A stretch of 64,000 nucleotides of DNA from Halichondria panicea (Eukaryota; Porifera; Demospongiae; Suberitida; Halichondriidae), in the NCBI RefSeq assembly GCF_963675165.1, contig NC_087381.1, forward strand, positions 682,001 to 746,000, written 5' to 3'. The first letter of the stretch is position 1. Each line of letters starts with the position of its first letter. The translations under genes and the position numbers were made by a program. Shown here in pieces: positions 20,701 to 32,306 of the stretch. Below the pieces are notes generated by a model. It saw nothing but the letters and a program-made list of their open reading frames with translations, ran no database searches and was not told the origin of the DNA.

Positions 20701-23700
20701 CCTGTCGAACATAAAGGCAAGATTTAGTAGCAGAAGACTTGCCTGGTCCATCATCAGGGGACCCACAGGAACACATCATGCCTTTCCTATATAACATATA
20801 TAGCCTTAAAGTGTAAGGTGTCATAGGTAGAGACTTGGCTTGATACAATAAAGGGCGTAAGAGCTCAGTCATCTTTGCACAATACTTCTATGTAACGGAC
20901 TGTAACTTCAGAATACAATTAGTATACGATTTATTTTACTGACAGTATCCACAAATACACAGATTACCCCCTTTTTGGGGTAATGTACACGCATGCGCAT
21001 ACAAAGTATACCAGACCGCCTTTCTCTTCGCGGCCTGGAATCGAGGCTAGATATATCCTTATCATACAACTACACGTGATGGTTTGGATAACAAACTCAT
21101 AGAAGTACCAGCACACGTAATACTATATATATATATACGCAATATTCGTATGTAACTACTTATCTTACTTGTAGTACTACTTTGAGTGCAGATTAAGGCC
21201 ACATCTTGTGAATGGGTGCAATCTTCAGCTCCGATAGAGTTAGCAGGGCAATTAATGAGTCTGCTCTCAGTTCCTGAGCAACGAAGCTCGTCCAACCATG
21301 TCCGAATAGTAGATGACGCTTGGAAGAAACTATAGGGGAACCCAATTTTACACCAGCATTAATAGAAATTACATGCATGCAGTGATACCATGCAGGAAGT
21401 TGAACCAATTTATAGTGTAAGAAATTATTCCTAAGTCTATTTGTGTTGAGCTAGTTTGGCCTTTTGTAATGTTGTCATAGAACGTTATAACTTCGTCATA
21501 CGTTAAAAATTGCATAGACTCATAACTATTATTTGCCTTTTATGACTTGCCATCAAATCATCCGTCTTAATTACTATAATTTTTATTGTACACAGTCACT
21601 CTGTACTCATTGACTATTGCTTACACACTCACCCTAGCGCTCCAACTGTTCCGTATTGAGTGTAGGTTGAGAACCCTAGTTGATAACAAGCCACTCTGGC
21701 ATCATTTGGAGTGAAGCTGTCGTCACACACTGTCCCCCATTGTCCACTGTAATAGACTTCCAGTCTGCCAGAGGAGCCTCCCGTTAGGCTTGGGAAACCT
21801 ACCAGCCTCAGATCTCCCCTTGAAGGACCTAAACAACACAATTCATTACATGGCTGAATAAGTACCGTATAGCGGGTAAGTTTCGTGGGGTAAAAAATTC
21901 GTTCAACTCGAGAAACGATAGTTTTCGTGAGTAAAAATTTCGTTTAGTCTCGTGGCTGCACGGCATTCTTACGTTCAGATAAGCCACGCCTACAATAAAA
22001 TTTCGTGGAGGTCAGCCTGCCCACGAAAATAACGAATATTTTACCCCACGAAAATTACCCGGTATACGGTATATGGTATATGCTAAGTATCTACTCACTT
22101 AATTATAAAACAAAACTGGAGTGCAGTCGCCTACTCCCATTAATGTATTGGCAGAAATGCAAGAAATCATGCTTCTATATAGTTAATACTTGCATGACAC
22201 GATGATTATACGAAGCAAGTTCTCATCTACATATACACGTAATATAATTATATACATTATACCAGCGGACGTTATTATGTACACAATATTTGTACTCATT
22301 TATTTTTACTTGTAGTACTATTTTCAGTACAGATCAAGGCAATATCTTGTGAATGGGAGCAATCTTCAACTCCGATAGTGTTAGCAGGGCAAGTAATGAG
22401 TCTGCTCTCAGTTCCTGAGCAGCGAAGCTCGTCCAGCCATGTCCGAGTGGTTGATAAAGGTTGGGAGAAACTATATAGGGGGAAATAAAAATTATTGCAA
22501 AAGCTGTATTTATTATATAAATTAGCTATTGACATTTCCTTCAAGATGGATGATTCGATGGCGAGTAATGAAAGGCTAATAAGATTATTATCTGGTGAGC
22601 TTACACACTCACCCTAGCGCTCCAACTGTTCCGTATCGAGTGTAGTTTGAGAACCCTAGTTGACGACAAGCCACTTTTGCATCATTCGGACTGAAGCTGT
22701 CGTCACACACTGTTCCCCATAGTCCACTGTAATCGACCTCCAGTCTGCCGGAGGAACCTCCTGTTAGGCCTGAGCTGCCTACCAGCCTCAGGTCTCCACT
22801 TGAAGGACCTAAACAACAAAATTTATTACATGCATGGCTATAATAATCGAATATGCTGTATGGTTAATTACTCAGTCCAGTGCAGATCAAGGCCACATCT
22901 TCAAAATGGGAGCAATCTTCAACTCCAATAGAGTTAGCAGGACAATCAATGAGTCTGCTCTCAGTTCCTAAGCAACGAAGATTGTCCAGCCATGTCGGAG
23001 TAGTTGATGAAGCTTGGGAGAAACTATAGGAGTAATGATCATGCTAACACAAATGCACCAGCTATAAATTACATGCATGCCATTGAATGATACCATCGGC
23101 AGACCAGAACAGTGTTTAGGATAATTAGGATTGATAAAGGAAATGTCTAATGACAAATATTGCACATATAGAAATTAGCTATAGAGTTCCATGAAACTGT
23201 ACACTCTGCAATACATTTCTTCAAGATGAATGTCGACAGTGAGTCATGAAAGGTAAAATAATTATCAGATGAGCTTACACACTCACCCTAGTGTTCCAAC
23301 TGTTCCATATTGAGTATAGGTTGAGAACCTTAATTGACGACAAGCTACTCTTGCACCATTTGGACTGAAATTGTCATGGCACACTGTCCCCCATTGTCCA
23401 CTGTAATAGACTTCCAGTCTGCCAGAGGAGCCTCCTGTTTGGCTTGAGTTGCCTACCAGCCTCAGGTCTCCACGTGAAGGACCTAAACAACACAATGCAT
23501 TGCATGGCTGAATAATTATATGCTAAGTATCTACTCACTTGATTATAAAACAAAACTAGAATGCATGCAGTCGCCTACTCCCATTAACGTATTGGCTAGA
23601 AATGCAAGACATCATACTTCTATTAATGCTTGCAAGATCCGAATGAAACAATGGATATACGAAGCAAGATAATATTCTTCTTATCTACATGCAACTACAC

Positions 23701-26700
23701 GTGATGGTTTGGATAACAAAGTTATTATTATGCCCAGGGGCGTAGCCAGGGGGGGCTTATGGTGCTCAAGCACCTCCTTTCTATCTGAGATTGTACACAA
23801 AGTGTACTATGATCTGATTGTCTAGCTGAGCACCCCCTTCTCTTCCAGATCTTGCTGCAGTTAGCTAGCTATAGTAGGCAAGCAAAACGAATTGGTCTAT
23901 GACTTTAAACTGTTATAGCTATTCTGGCTTAGATCATGTTTGCCATAAATACTACAATTTGATTGGCTAAAGGATGTGTTCTATCCAACTTAGAAAATCA
24001 TGTACTTCACTTAGAAAATCCTGTAGCAAAGATTAGATAAGAATATTCAAATCTGATTGGCTAAATACTCATGGTTGCTATGATCTAAAATGCTTAAACA
24101 CTATTTAGGAAGTTTCCACATGATTTAGAAGTCCTCAGGGCTAGTAGAATCCTCACTGCGTTCGGGATACTACAACCAGCCCTTTGGGCTTCTAAATCAT
24201 GTAGAAACTTCCTAAACAGTGTCTAACTATTATTTAGATCTATAGACTAGTTCTCTTTCGTAGCAAAATAGGCTTCTGTATGCAAATACATGTACGTAGA
24301 AGATTGGGCCACGCCCAACTATTAATTACTATGTCATTAATAAGAGGTGTGGCTTCCGGTCGTGGTAGCACCTCCTTCCTCAAAGTCCTGGCTACACCCC
24401 TGATACCAGCGCACGTAATACGTTCACAATAATTATTTGTAACTCATTATATATCTATTCTTACTTATAGTACTAATTCCAGCGCAGATCAAGGCCACAT
24501 CTAGAGCATGGAAGCAATTGTCATCTCTAATAGAGTCAGCATGACAATCAATGAGTCTGCTCTCAGTTCCTACGCAACGAAGTTCGTCCAGCCATATCGG
24601 AGTGGATAATGAAGCTTGGGAGAGGGAGAAACTATAGGAGTAATGATCATGCTAACACAAATGCACCAGCTATAATTATACATAAATTACATGCATGCCA
24701 TTGAATGATACCATCGGCAGACCAGAAAACAGTGTTTAGGATAATTATGATTGATAAAGGAAATGATTAATGACAATTATTGACATAAGAAATTAGCTAG
24801 AGTTCCATGAAACTGTATACTCTGTAATACATTTCTTCAAGATGAATGATTCGATGGTTGAGTCATGAAAGGTAATTAACAAGATAATTTTCAGATTAGT
24901 ATACACACTCACCCTAGTAAATCTCCAATATATCCGTATTGACTGTAGGTTGAGAACCCTAGTTGATGACAAGCCACTCTTGCCTCACGTGAGTCGAAGT
25001 TGTCCAAACACACTGTTCCCCATTGTCCACTGTTATAGAGCTCTAGTCTGCCAGATCTAGAGGAGCCTCCTGTTAGGCTTGAGCTGTCTACCAGCCTCAG
25101 ATCTCCATTTAAAGGACCTGAAGGACCTAAACAACACAATTCATTGCTTGACTGAATAATTATATGCTAAGTATCTACTCACTTGATTATAAAACAAAAC
25201 TGGAGTGCATTTTCCTACTCCCAAACGTATATTGGCAGAAATGCAAGAAATCATGCTTCTATATAGTTAATGCTTGCAAAATCCGAATGAAACAATGGAC
25301 ATACGAAGCAAGATATATTCTTCTCATCTACATGCAACTACACGTGATGGTTTGGATAACAAAGTATTATACCCAGGGGCGTAGCTAGGGGGGCTCATGG
25401 TGCTCAAGCATGCACCCCCTTTCTATCTGAGATTGTACACAAAGTGTATATACCTGATTGTCTAGCTGAGCATCCCCTTCTCTTCCAGCAGTTAGCTAGC
25501 TATAGTAGGCAAGCAAAACAAATTGGTCTTTAAACTGTTAGCTATTCTGGCTTAGATCTATAGACTAGTTCTTTTTCGTAGCAAAATAGGCTTCTCTATG
25601 GAAATAGAAGATTGGGCCACGCCCAACTATTAATTATTAGGTCATTAATAAGAGGTGTGGTTTCCGGTAAACCGTATTTCGGCGCTGCACAGTTCAAAAT
25701 CGGGCGCTTTGCGCCCTCTTTTGTCATGGTAGCACCCCCTTCCAGGGGCGTAGCTACCATTGTTTCCTGGTTGCCCAGAAACCCCCCGGGCCCCAGGAGC
25801 TGCTGAGAAAATTGGGCAGGGCTCCCCAATAATTGAAATCAAGCAGCCCTGCCCATCTTTTCATGCACGTGGCTGCAAATCATGTAGAGATAGCACCGTG
25901 AATCGTTTCACTTTGGCTAGCTTTGTCTCAGCATAGATACACGAAAGAAAGGGATAGGCAACGCCCCACGTGATGCTAGGTAAATGCAGTGTGTGACGTC
26001 ACACCCTCTGGTTGGAGGCGAGTTGCGCTCAAGAAAGTACACAATGATCCCTATATCTGCTTATTTTTCTCGTAGGGGGCCTAAAAGAGAAATTCAAAGC
26101 AATCAGGCATCATGCACACATACACCCAGCACTACTGATAGCTACAGCTGCTATGTTAGTGCCGAGCTTTCTTTTATTCAGCTTGATTTGTGTGAAAAAA
26201 CACCAATTTGTCAGTTTATGTACCTCTATCTCCAATATGAAATAATTTTATAACATGTAAGTTTCACAGAATTAAAGTGTGTTTATAACTGCATGGAACA
26301 AAGCATATTTTCCAGCTCTCAATGCAGTGAAGTAGTAGCAGCACCATGAAACGTTTGTCCAAAGTCCAGAAAGTTTGCGTACCTCTCCTGCTCTTACTGT
26401 ACATGGTAATCTAGTTTGAAGTGCTCTAAGATACAGTTTAGGTATTAGAAAGTGGAACACAAGTATCTTTATCTGCATTGTGTGATCGAAGAGATGGCAT
26501 TTGAAGGACTTGGGAACAGACCTGTTATGGTTTGTAGAGTGTACTGACACCCCCTTTGGAGCTCACTTTCTCATCACTTTGCATATAATAGCTCTAAAAG
26601 ATTAATAGCCTATGTCTAAGTGTATCTGGTGTCTCCTCAAGAGCACAGTTTGCTATAATACTACAAACTATTAATATCTTTACTGACATTTTGAGTGCAC

Positions 26701-29700
26701 ACACCGCTTTTTGCTCATTACACGCCCCTTTTTAGCAACTTGCCTCATCCAACGGAAGTGCTGGGCGTTGCCTATCCCTTTCTTTCGTGTATCTATGGTC
26801 TCAGCTAGCTAGCTAGCTAGCTACCTCAAACAAAAAAGACCAAGACTTAAGTTCTAGTATCAATCCTGCATGCTCCAGTATTCTCAGACTCAGCTCTAAG
26901 CACAACTTTATTCGATATTCAGGAAGGACAAGTTTAGAACAATCTCAGCCACATGAAACCTCTCAGGTAAATGTAATGGTGCTCAGCTAGACTAGCAATA
27001 CACAATTGACACCTGCCTTTTAGAATGTCTATAGCTAGCTAGACTAGCTAGTCTAGCTAGCTTCTCACAAACATGTAAAAAAAGTCATTACAAACAATGA
27101 GCAGTAGGTGTAACCAGTAGGTGTGCCCCAATCAAGAGGGTGTGGCACCGGAAGTGGGCGTGGCTAAATTTCCCGGCGCTACCGCGCCGCTGGTTTTTCA
27201 AAGGAAACCCCTATGTCAAAAGTCTGGCTACGCCCCTGCCTTCCTCAAAGTCCTGGCTACGCCCCTGATATCAGCACACGTAATACTATAATTATGTACA
27301 CAATATTTGTACTCATTATATCTATTCTTACTTGTAGTAATAATTCCAGTGCAGATCAAGGCAATATCTTCATTATGGCCACAATCTTCAACCCAAATAG
27401 GGTTAGCAGGGCAAGTAATGAGTCTGCTCTCAGTTCCTAAGCAACGAAGCTCGTCCAGCCATGTCGGAGTGGATGATGAAGCTTGGGAGAAACTATAGGA
27501 GTAATGATCATGCTAACACAAATGCACCAGCTATAATTATACATAAATTACATGCATGCCATTGAATGATACCATCGGCAGACCAGAACAGTGTTTAGGA
27601 TAATTATGATTGATAAAGGAAATGATTAATGACAATTATTGCACATAAGAAATTAGCTAGAAACTGTATACTCTGTAATACATTTATTCAAGATGAATGA
27701 TTCGATAGTGAGTCACATGAAAGGTAATTAAACAAGATAATTTTCAGATGAGTTTACACACTCACCCTAACTCTCCAACTTTTCCGTATCGAGTGTAGGT
27801 TGGTAACCCTAGTTGACGACAAGCCACCACTGCATCACTTGAGTCGAAGCTGTCATCACACACGGTCCCCCATTCTCCATTGTAATAGACCTCCAGTCTG
27901 CCAGAGGAGCCTCCTGTTTGGCCTGAGCTGCCTACCAGCCTCAGGTCTCCACTTGATTGTCCTGCATATATATGCAGACACGAAAATTAGAAAAGCCCTC
28001 AGCCACTTTAGTATCCTCGTTACGCTTGGGATACTAAATCTGTGCCTTTGGGCTTCTAAATCCCATAGACATCTCCAAAACAGTATCTAACTCATTTAGA
28101 TACTAGTGCGCATGTGCAAACCGCTTGACTACAATACAATTACTTGACAACGGAATACTATAGGTATATACTAAGTAAATTTGCAGGTATACTAATTATA
28201 AGTCCCCTAGTATACCTGCTCTTCGACACTTTTCCCATGTATTTCCCATGTACTTCCCATGTAGATATTTATCAAATAGTGTCTAATCTTAAAGAATGCT
28301 GTACGCCATCTTGTATAGTGTCATTATTATTTAGGCCGAAATGCTCCCTTGTTGATACAATTTCCTAAATCACTATTAACAAATTAAAATTAGTACCCTC
28401 GCTACGCTCGGGATACTAAATCAGTGCCTTTGGGCTTTTAAATCCCATAGACACCTCCAAAACAGTGTCTATAACTATTATTTATTAAACAGAGTGGAAA
28501 GTTGATTCTTGTTCACCGAATTCATACCAGTTTAACCAACTTTATTAGCAGAATTGATCATGCATGCACACGATCAATCATACTGAGGAGTAGCCTCGAT
28601 CCCAGGCCGATCCGTCTCTAATTGAACGCTAGGTCGCCTCCTCGGCCTGGTATTGATTGTATCTGGGCGTGACCGGAAACTGGTAAGTATCAGCTATGTA
28701 CTGTAACATTTTCAGTTCATCACAGTTGGCTAAAAATACAGCGATATAATGATATAATGACACTAGAAATTAATACTGTGCACAGCAGTACTGCGTCCAT
28801 AATAAATGCAGATGTTTAGAAGTGAAGATCTCAAACAAGAGCTTCCAGAAAGACTTAATAATTACTGCGCCTTCAGGTGGCATAACAAAGATTGTGTGTT
28901 CACAGTGCATCAAGAGACAGTAGAATCCTGACGTCACTGGTCAGGATAGCAACCACAAGTGTTGAAAGAGCCATTCCACGTCAGTAGTTTTAGTGCAGGT
29001 AGTTCTATAAGATCGGACCCTTGGGAAGGACACGAGTGGCACTGGGGCATCCTCTTTCAATGAGTTCACACCCATCAGCTAGGAGGAGTACGACGAGGGT
29101 TGGAGGGGAAGGTTCCATTTTGCTCCTGTATACAAATTAGTATGAACTTAAATTCACCATTCCACTACACATTTTGTAACTCACAGTGATGGTCCACACA
29201 AAACTAGCCACGATCCCAGGCCGCACTTCCTTGAAGGTCGGTGAAGGAGGCTAACACAACACCAGTGCCAGTGCCGTAATGTCATATCTTGATCCAGATA
29301 CCAAGGATTGGGCTATAGGCTATAGTGTACAATTTCCAATGATGAAAGGGTATTATTGATTTATATCGCTCACCTTGACAATACATCCCAGGCCCAGCCA
29401 CTTGTGGACACCCCTGAGCATAGTATACAAGAGATCGATGGCCAGAGTCTGAGGATAGACTCTACCAAGTGTATCTGGCAATCAATGGTCTAATCAAGCG
29501 CTTGTATTAAATTGTGTAGTCAATCAAAAGTAGCCACTGATAGCAGAAACTTGAGAACCTAGGTCTGTTCTTCTCCCTTCGCACAAGACAGCTCCTCACA
29601 CTCTAGCTAGCTAAGCCTATATCTACATATTATGTCTATGACAAACTAAACTTGCAAACTGCAAAGAATAGACCTATGACACGGAGTTCTTTGTGATTTA

Positions 29701-30145
29701 ACGGTGATTTTACGGAGTAAGTATGCTTACATACACTATTAGTGTTTCTATTCGCTCCACCTTGCTCAGGTATTCGCTCTTTTTTAGCGAATACCTGAGC
29801 AACCACAGCAACCACAGCACATGCCCAGATACACGCCCAGATACAATCAATACCAGGCCGAGGAGGCGACCTAGCGTTCAATTAGAGACGGATCGGCCTG
29901 GGATCGAGGCTAACTGAGGAGAAGAGTAATACAAAATGGTAGCAATTGTGAACTATAGTTTGACAGTCACAATAAATTATTATTGATTATAGTGACAGTA
30001 TTAAATTTCATAAAAGATGGAGCTGTATTCTCATATGCATGCATGGTTGTCTGTCTATATGAAGTATATTGAGTGAAAGCTCACCTCTAACAGCCCAAAC
30101 CAGGCTCAGGAAAGTGACTGACTTCCACAGCAAACAGCTCATCAT
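17712..30145 (-). CDS. SRCR receptor gene D, 6 SRCR domains, TM, frameshifted tail end
   Basis: Predicted 908-residue type I membrane protein. Exons: signal 30085-30145 ([19 protein letters not shown]); D1 27766-27961 + 27332-27492; D2 24913-25126 + 24465-24631; D3 23287-23482 + 22872-23023; D4 22613-22808 + 22310-22470; D5 21633-21828 + 21169-21329; D6 18994-19204 (or to 19195, a tandem acceptor) + 18696-18856; TM/tail 17712-18205. D6's second half uses a GTATGA donor. D2 is the most diverged ([38 protein letters not shown]). The tail keeps [11 protein letters not shown], a Val/Ile helix, [20 protein letters not shown] and PQYSNQAPP. It then shifts frame and ends LTEKPLQHI, losing the EAPPAYP end readable in another frame. 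Introns carry several transposons, some nested. D is the longest gene by span (12.4 kb). Confidence 0.87.
19400..21050. mobile_element. Mutator-like non-autonomous DNA transposon, 9-bp TSD
   Basis: It starts TAGCCTCGATTCCAGGCC and ends with the reverse complement. The terminal inverted repeats run about 65 bp into a CGCATGCGC motif. It is flanked by GATATATCC on both sides (19391-19399 and 21051-21059). The paralogous site at 18584-18592 has one GATATATCC and no insert. A second transposon is nested at 19604-20498. The element lies between D5 and D6 of gene D. The 37.3-kb element is a shorter relative. Confidence 0.88.
19604..20498. mobile_element. nested DNA transposon inside the 19.4-kb element
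   Basis: The ends are CAGTCTGCCCTAAGACCCC and its reverse complement (GGGGTCTTAGGGCAGACTG). They are flanked by TGT on both sides, a possible 3-bp target duplication. The shorter relative at 37.3 kb lacks this segment. I see no transposase ORF. Confidence 0.75.
21863..22070. mobile_element. MITE, TATAGCGGGTAATTTTCGTGGG family, copy 3
   Basis: The inverted ends are TACCGTATAGCGGGTAAG... and ...CGGGTATACGGT-like (about 33 bp). The interior repeats the motif CACGAAAAT. It lies in an intron of gene D. Confidence 0.75.
23735..24402. mobile_element. CAGGGGCG-type DNA transposon with a nested insert
   Basis: The left end is CAGGGGCGTAGCCAGG and the right end is CCTGGCTACACCCCTG. The flanks ATGCC and ATACC are consistent with a 5-bp target duplication with one change. 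A foldback segment (about 23,936-24,240) flanked by TTAGATC on both sides interrupts the sequence shared with the 25.4-kb copy, so it was inserted later. It lies in the D2/D3 intron of gene D. Confidence 0.82.
23936..24240. mobile_element. nested foldback element, TTAGATC target duplication
   Basis: TTAGATC stands at 23929-23935 and at 24234-24240. The sister element at 25.4 kb has a single TTAGATC followed directly by TATAGACTAG. Internal inverted arms (for example AGGAAGTTTCCACATGATTT and its partner) flank a short loop. Confidence 0.75.
25374..27267. mobile_element. CAGGGGCG-type DNA transposon, host of a nested relative
   Basis: The left end is CAGGGGCGTAGC and the right end is CTGGCTACGCCCCTG, with flanks ATACC and ATATC. 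It sits at the same paralogous place in the D1/D2 intron as the 23.7-kb copy in D2/D3 (after GTTTGGATAACAAAG). That suggests the module was duplicated after the insertion. It is interrupted by the element at 25743-27238. Confidence 0.82.
25743..27238. mobile_element. nested CAGGGGCG-type DNA transposon, 5-bp TSD
   Basis: The ends are CAGGGGCGTAGCTACC and GGCTACGCCCCTG. They are flanked by CCTTC on both sides (25738-25742 and 27239-27243). Removing it restores the right end of the host element as seen in the 23.7-kb copy. The interior is 1.5 kb with no convincing transposase ORF. It also contains its own inverted pair around CGAAAGAAAGGGATAGGCAA (about 25,942 and 26,775). Confidence 0.85.
28010..28480. 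repeat. direct pair of short palindromic repeats
   Basis: Two copies (about 28,010-28,090 and 28,390-28,480) share GGGATACTAAATC, TGCCTTTGGGCTT, TAAATCCCATAGACA and CTCCAAAACAGT. They are related to the foldback nested at 24.1 kb. They lie in intron 1 of gene D. Confidence 0.6.
28591..29912. mobile_element. Mutator-like non-autonomous DNA transposon, 9-bp TSD
   Basis: The terminal inverted repeats are about 85 bp. They start TAGCCTCGATCCCAGGCC and are nearly perfect. The element is flanked by ACTGAGGAG on both sides (28582-28590 and 29913-29921). The paralogous sequence in front of gene C (16904-16912, ACTGAGTAG) has a single copy and no insert, and its flanks align on both sides. Long inverted repeats and a 9-bp duplication are typical of Mutator-like elements. 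No transposase is visible. It lies in intron 1 of gene D. Confidence 0.9.
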
Positions 30146-30228
30146 TGGTAATGCTTGCAACTCAGTTCAGTGTTATTGATGGGTTAATATCGAAAGTAGC
30201 CACGTAGTCTAGTAATAATAATAATATT

Positions 30229-30627
30229 GTGACAGGCTCTGGGAAAACAGACCAATTGGCGCAAGCTATAATTTTTGCGATCTATTATACCAGATGATAG
30301 AGCAAAGAATTGCCTACACCTTGATATGCTTAGTTTGCACATACCTTGTTCCATGCCTGAGTTATGCGTGTTGGAAACTCGAAGTTGTAAAACAGCAGTA
30401 TTGAGAAACGCCCACTCAAAGATTGCGGTAATGGTGGCTGCTTAGACAAAGCGCTTTGGTGGAAAGAGTTGGATTCAGAGCATCAGATTTTACAGAGAGG
30501 TAGTAGAAAGACTGTAGATAACTATAAGCCAAGAAAAAAATTTATGAGATTATACACTGTAGTCTATAAATCTGGCTATTGCTCAATATATCTGCTCCAA
30601 TTGGTCTGTTTTCCCAGAGCCTGTCAC
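30229..30627. mobile_element. DNA transposon with ~32-bp inverted ends
   Basis: The left end GTGACAGGCTCTGGGAAAAC and the right end are perfect inverse copies. The pairing extends through CAGACCAATTGG. The interior is non-coding. The target duplication is unclear. Confidence 0.75.
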
Positions 30628-31477
30628 CTATGATGAATTAACAATTACTGCGCATGCGCACTACACCAAATGTAGAAATACTTGAGTGTGTGTGCGACTG
30701 TGCGCAGGCCCAGATCTAGGGGAGGGGGGGGGGTTTCAGGGGTTGCAACCCCCCCAAACACTCATAGCTCAACCTACACTTGTGTTGCTTGTGGCTAAAC
30801 GAGCAATGTGGTTAACTTACAAGCTGTGAACTACTACCGTATTACTAGAATATTTTGCAGGTGAAAAACCTTTGCGAATGAGCCAAATCAGCAGAATATT
30901 TGACCCTTTGCGATCTAACTACAGTAGACTCTCGCTATTCCGGCTCTCTGAAGTACGGCCACCTCGATATACCGGCCATTTGGCTTGGCACGGAATGCTA
31001 GCTATAGTTTACTGCACAAAACTCACCCTGAGGTACGGCCACTCGCTATTCCGTTTACCGGCCAGTGCTGGCTGTCCCAAACAAGGTAATTTTATATGTA
31101 TATTACGGCCGGATATGACGTTTTGGGTGTGGTTTTGCAAATAAAAATTAATTGTATTGCGTTCTGGCAAGGATTGTGTGTATTTACTAGTAAATAATTT
31201 TAGGTTTTGCTTTTGTGAATTGATCAACCATCAAGTTCGCAAATGTTTGATGCTCGCAAACATTCTAGTAATACAGTATGAAGTATTAGTATCTGTTGAC
31301 ATGAGTACAAGTCCAGGACACACTAAGTATATAATACACTTCATTCCACACATACCATTCGCATGTGTTAGTATGTATACATTAGCCTCGACTCCAGCCC
31401 ATTGCACAGGAGAAATGGCTGTGTTGCTGCTGCTCTGGGCGTGAAAGGGAGCGTGGCCAAACATTTTGCACACTCGC

Positions 31478-31930
31478 TTTTGTTCCAGAGGAGGTTGGAA
31501 GGAAGTTGAGATCACGTGCAAAAATATCAATTAAAGCTCTACGTGCTGAGTCAGCGCTATTTTTGTGTCTAGTCAGCAGTTTAGTTATACATAAGATATC
31601 AAGAGCTAGAGATGAGGAGTAGAAGATCTAGAGGAGCACCTACACGCCAGACTCCTGTTTAATCCAGGAAGATAAGTCTCATCTCCGTAGATCTAGTACT
31701 TTGGCTAGGAGAAACCTTAGTAGAGATTTTAAATCATAAGCAGGTGTAGTGATCAATGTAGTACAGCTTGGAGTGAGGAAGAAGTCAGACTACCCATTTT
31801 CTTGATGTCCAGTAGCTATCTATGAAACTGCTGACTAGACACAAAAATAGCGCCGACTCAGCACATTTAGAGCTTTAATTGATTTTTGCACGTGATCTCA
31901 ATTTCCTTCCAACCTCCTCTGCTTTTGTTC
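31478..31930. repeat. inverted-repeat segment (~100-bp arms)
   Basis: The left arm (about 31,478-31,585) and right arm (about 31,826-31,930) pair through CACGTGCAAAAAT, AATTAAAGCTCT, CTGAGTC and TTTTTGTGTCTAGTCAGCAG. The middle of about 240 bp is non-coding. It is a probable MITE. Confidence 0.65.
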
Positions 31931-32306
31931 TATAACCCCCCTATAAAAATATTTGGCTAGATCCGCCCCTAGTGCATGTGTGTGTGTGTGTGTGTTCCAG
32001 GTGTTCGAGTCCCACCTCCACCGAATAAAGTTTGTATTATCTATATAATTATGTCTATTCTTTGAATACCATTTTATTGTTCACAGCATGATGTTACCAT
32101 CAGATTTTGTGATAAAACAACCGACAGTCACACTAAAATATAACAAATGAGAGAGGACAAGAATTAATATGCTATGAAACTACGTATACAGCAGATCTGA
32201 CACTAATTTTCTAGCTATTACTATCAGTCGTACATTTCACTACTTTTAGTTATTACATCAATTTCAGTTAATACTTGGTGCATGGGTGGTGGTACCCATA
32301 CTTAGT

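Larger units (their letters stand above)
30146..32306. other. spacer between genes E and D
   Basis: This 2.2-kb spacer holds the foldback element at 30229-30627, an inverted-repeat segment at about 31,478-31,930, and a stretch at 30,918-31,090 resembling pogo/Tigger-type ends (ACTCTCGCTATTCCGGC, CGATATACCGGCCA). Part of that stretch recurs at about 2,020-2,095. A G-run occurs near 30,720-30,731. No gene is seen. Confidence 0.6.
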
